Below are positions 63,295 through 64,000 of a stretch of 64,000 nt of DNA, one piece after another. The notes under the pieces were generated by a model. It worked only from the letters and a program-made list of their open reading frames with translations. It had not been told where the DNA came from and made no database searches. The DNA is taken from positions 62,001 to 126,000 of the forward strand of contig NZ_RSEC01000033.1 in the NCBI RefSeq assembly GCF_003937945.1, given 5' to 3'. Within the stretch, counting starts at the first letter, position 1; the number at the start of each line of letters is the position of its first letter. The position numbers were made by a program, and so were the translations under genes. This stretch comes from Amycolatopsis eburnea (GTDB lineage Bacteria; Actinomycetota; Actinomycetes; Mycobacteriales; Pseudonocardiaceae).

Positions 63295-64000
63295 CTATTT
63301 CGCGGCGAACGCCGCCCAGAGCCGTTCGGCCGCGTGGTGGGCCGGCTCGCCCGGCCGGATCTCGGGCGTGCCCTCGGGTTGCGCCGCGACCCCGCCGCCG
63401 ACGTGCTCCACCAGGGCGACGGCCAGCTCGCGGACCTTGACGTTGAACTCCTGGCTCGCCCGGCGCAGCGTCTGCCAGGCCTCCTCGGGCGGACACCGGC
63501 GGACGGCCATGATCGCGCCCTTCGCCTGTTCGATCGCGGCGCGGGAAGCCAGCAGTTCCAGCATCTGGCCGGGGTCGCCCGCGGTGGCGGTCTCGGCCAC
63601 CACCAGCGTCATTTCGGTGAGCTTCGCGTACCGCCGCAGGATCGCGAGCGGGCCGGCGCCGGGCGCGCGGTCGAGCGTCGCCGACAGCACGAACGTCCCG
63701 TTGTCGTCCCAGTCCCCCGGGAGCGCGACCGCGCCACGGACCGCCTCGTACCGGACGTCCGAGAAGAGGGTGTCCCGCGTCAGCCCCGGCCAGCGCGGGT
63801 CACCGAAGAGGTCGTCCGTCGTGACCGGTTCGCCGGTGGCGGCCGCGATGGCGACCGGGCCGCCGTGGGTCAGGTGCGCGGGCACGAGGCGCTCGGCGAC
63901 GCCCGCGGTCGCCAGCACCCGCGGCGACCGGTCGCCCTGGCTGACGGTCAGCGCCGCGCCGAGGCAGCCCGGCACCTCGACGGCGATCCGTTCGAGCAGC
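63295..64000 (-). CDS. GAF-ANTAR protein 3, 5' end outside window
   Basis: About 235 visible residues; the frame is still open at the edge of the window. A diverged GAF domain (GGPVAIAAATGEPVTTDDLFGD, VRGAVALPGDWDDNGTFVLSA) is followed by a standard ANTAR domain (SRAAIEQAKGAIMAVRRCPPEEAWQTLRRASQEFN as residues 160-195 of the visible part, then VKVRELAVALVEHV). It is the third ANTAR gene within 5 kb. RNA targets cannot be inferred. Confidence 0.88.
   Translation of the reverse strand, partial: LLERIAVEVPGCLGAALTVSQGDRSPRVLATAGVAERLVPAHLTHGGPVAIAAATGEPVTTDDLFGDPRWPGLTRDTLFSDVRYEAVRGAVALPGDWDDNGTFVLSATLDRAPGAGPLAILRRYAKLTEMTLVVAETATAGDPGQMLELLASRAAIEQAKGAIMAVRRCPPEEAWQTLRRASQEFNVKVRELAVALVEHVGGGVAAQPEGTPEIRPGEPAHHAAERLWAAFAAK

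Overview
The window is high-GC DNA, densely packed, with many GTG starts, ATGA/GTGA/TGATG gene overlaps, TAGGAT/TATAGT-like -10 boxes and leaderless-looking starts. Gene content (type VII secretion substrates with an EspG chaperone, ANTAR/STAS regulators, a putative LigD-type end-joining gene, a DUF6292 protein, truncated haemoglobin, mycothiol-type DinB-like protein) and short palindromic intergenic repeats point to an actinomycete, most likely Pseudonocardiaceae and plausibly Amycolatopsis. That placement is from recall and gene style, not from a database search. I saw no tRNA, rRNA, CRISPR array, phage or full insertion sequence.

Layout. 1-5.6 kb: tail of a GH76 glycanase, htpG, a secreted esterase, an HNH endonuclease behind a long hairpin, and a Ser/Thr kinase carrying an outside CBM2 domain. 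5.6-16.6 kb: a glycan-scavenging locus (secreted sialidase with a LamG-like domain, cytoplasmic GH42 beta-galactosidase, DapA/NanA-family lyase, oligopeptide-type ABC transporter with a fused permease-ATPase, and a divergent FadR-type regulator with two matching operators). 16.7-22.9 kb: a P450/unknown/response-regulator operon, then an aminotransferase, Lrp regulator and amino-acid permease. 23-31 kb: a type VII secretion (T7SS) substrate cluster without the secretion machine, including two 193-bp tandem copies of a secretion-signal domain, an EspG chaperone, and two exported-looking cell-wall hydrolases (CHAP and SLT) with YbaB-like partners. 31-35 kb: an alkylation-damage-like cluster (ECF sigma factor, two Ogt methyltransferases, a 2OG-Fe(II) oxygenase). 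35-50 kb: ordinary accessory metabolism and regulators (ArgO/ArgP, TetR plus FAD monooxygenase, proline iminopeptidase, the last two steps of a meta-cleavage pathway with an MFS transporter, XRE/cupin regulators, GNATs, a flavin reductase, globin, sirtuin, MarR-GNAT fusion, DUF3800). 50-56 kb: an unknown secreted protein, a Rieske/DUF6529 membrane redox unit, esterases and DoxX. 56-64 kb: a repeat-rich gap with a probable miniature insertion element, LigD-type ligase and a frameshifted LigD-type polymerase, then a stress-signalling block of three GAF-ANTAR proteins, two STAS proteins and a degenerate PP2C/SpoIIE-like protein.

How the parts may work together (inference): the sialidase, galactosidase, lyase and transporter would strip, import and break down host- or fungus-type glycans, with the CBM2 kinase next door as a possible polysaccharide sensor. 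The T7SS cluster looks like a substrate and chaperone cassette that relies on a secretion apparatus encoded elsewhere. The sigma/Ogt/oxygenase block looks like a DNA alkylation response. The ANTAR/STAS block is regulatory.
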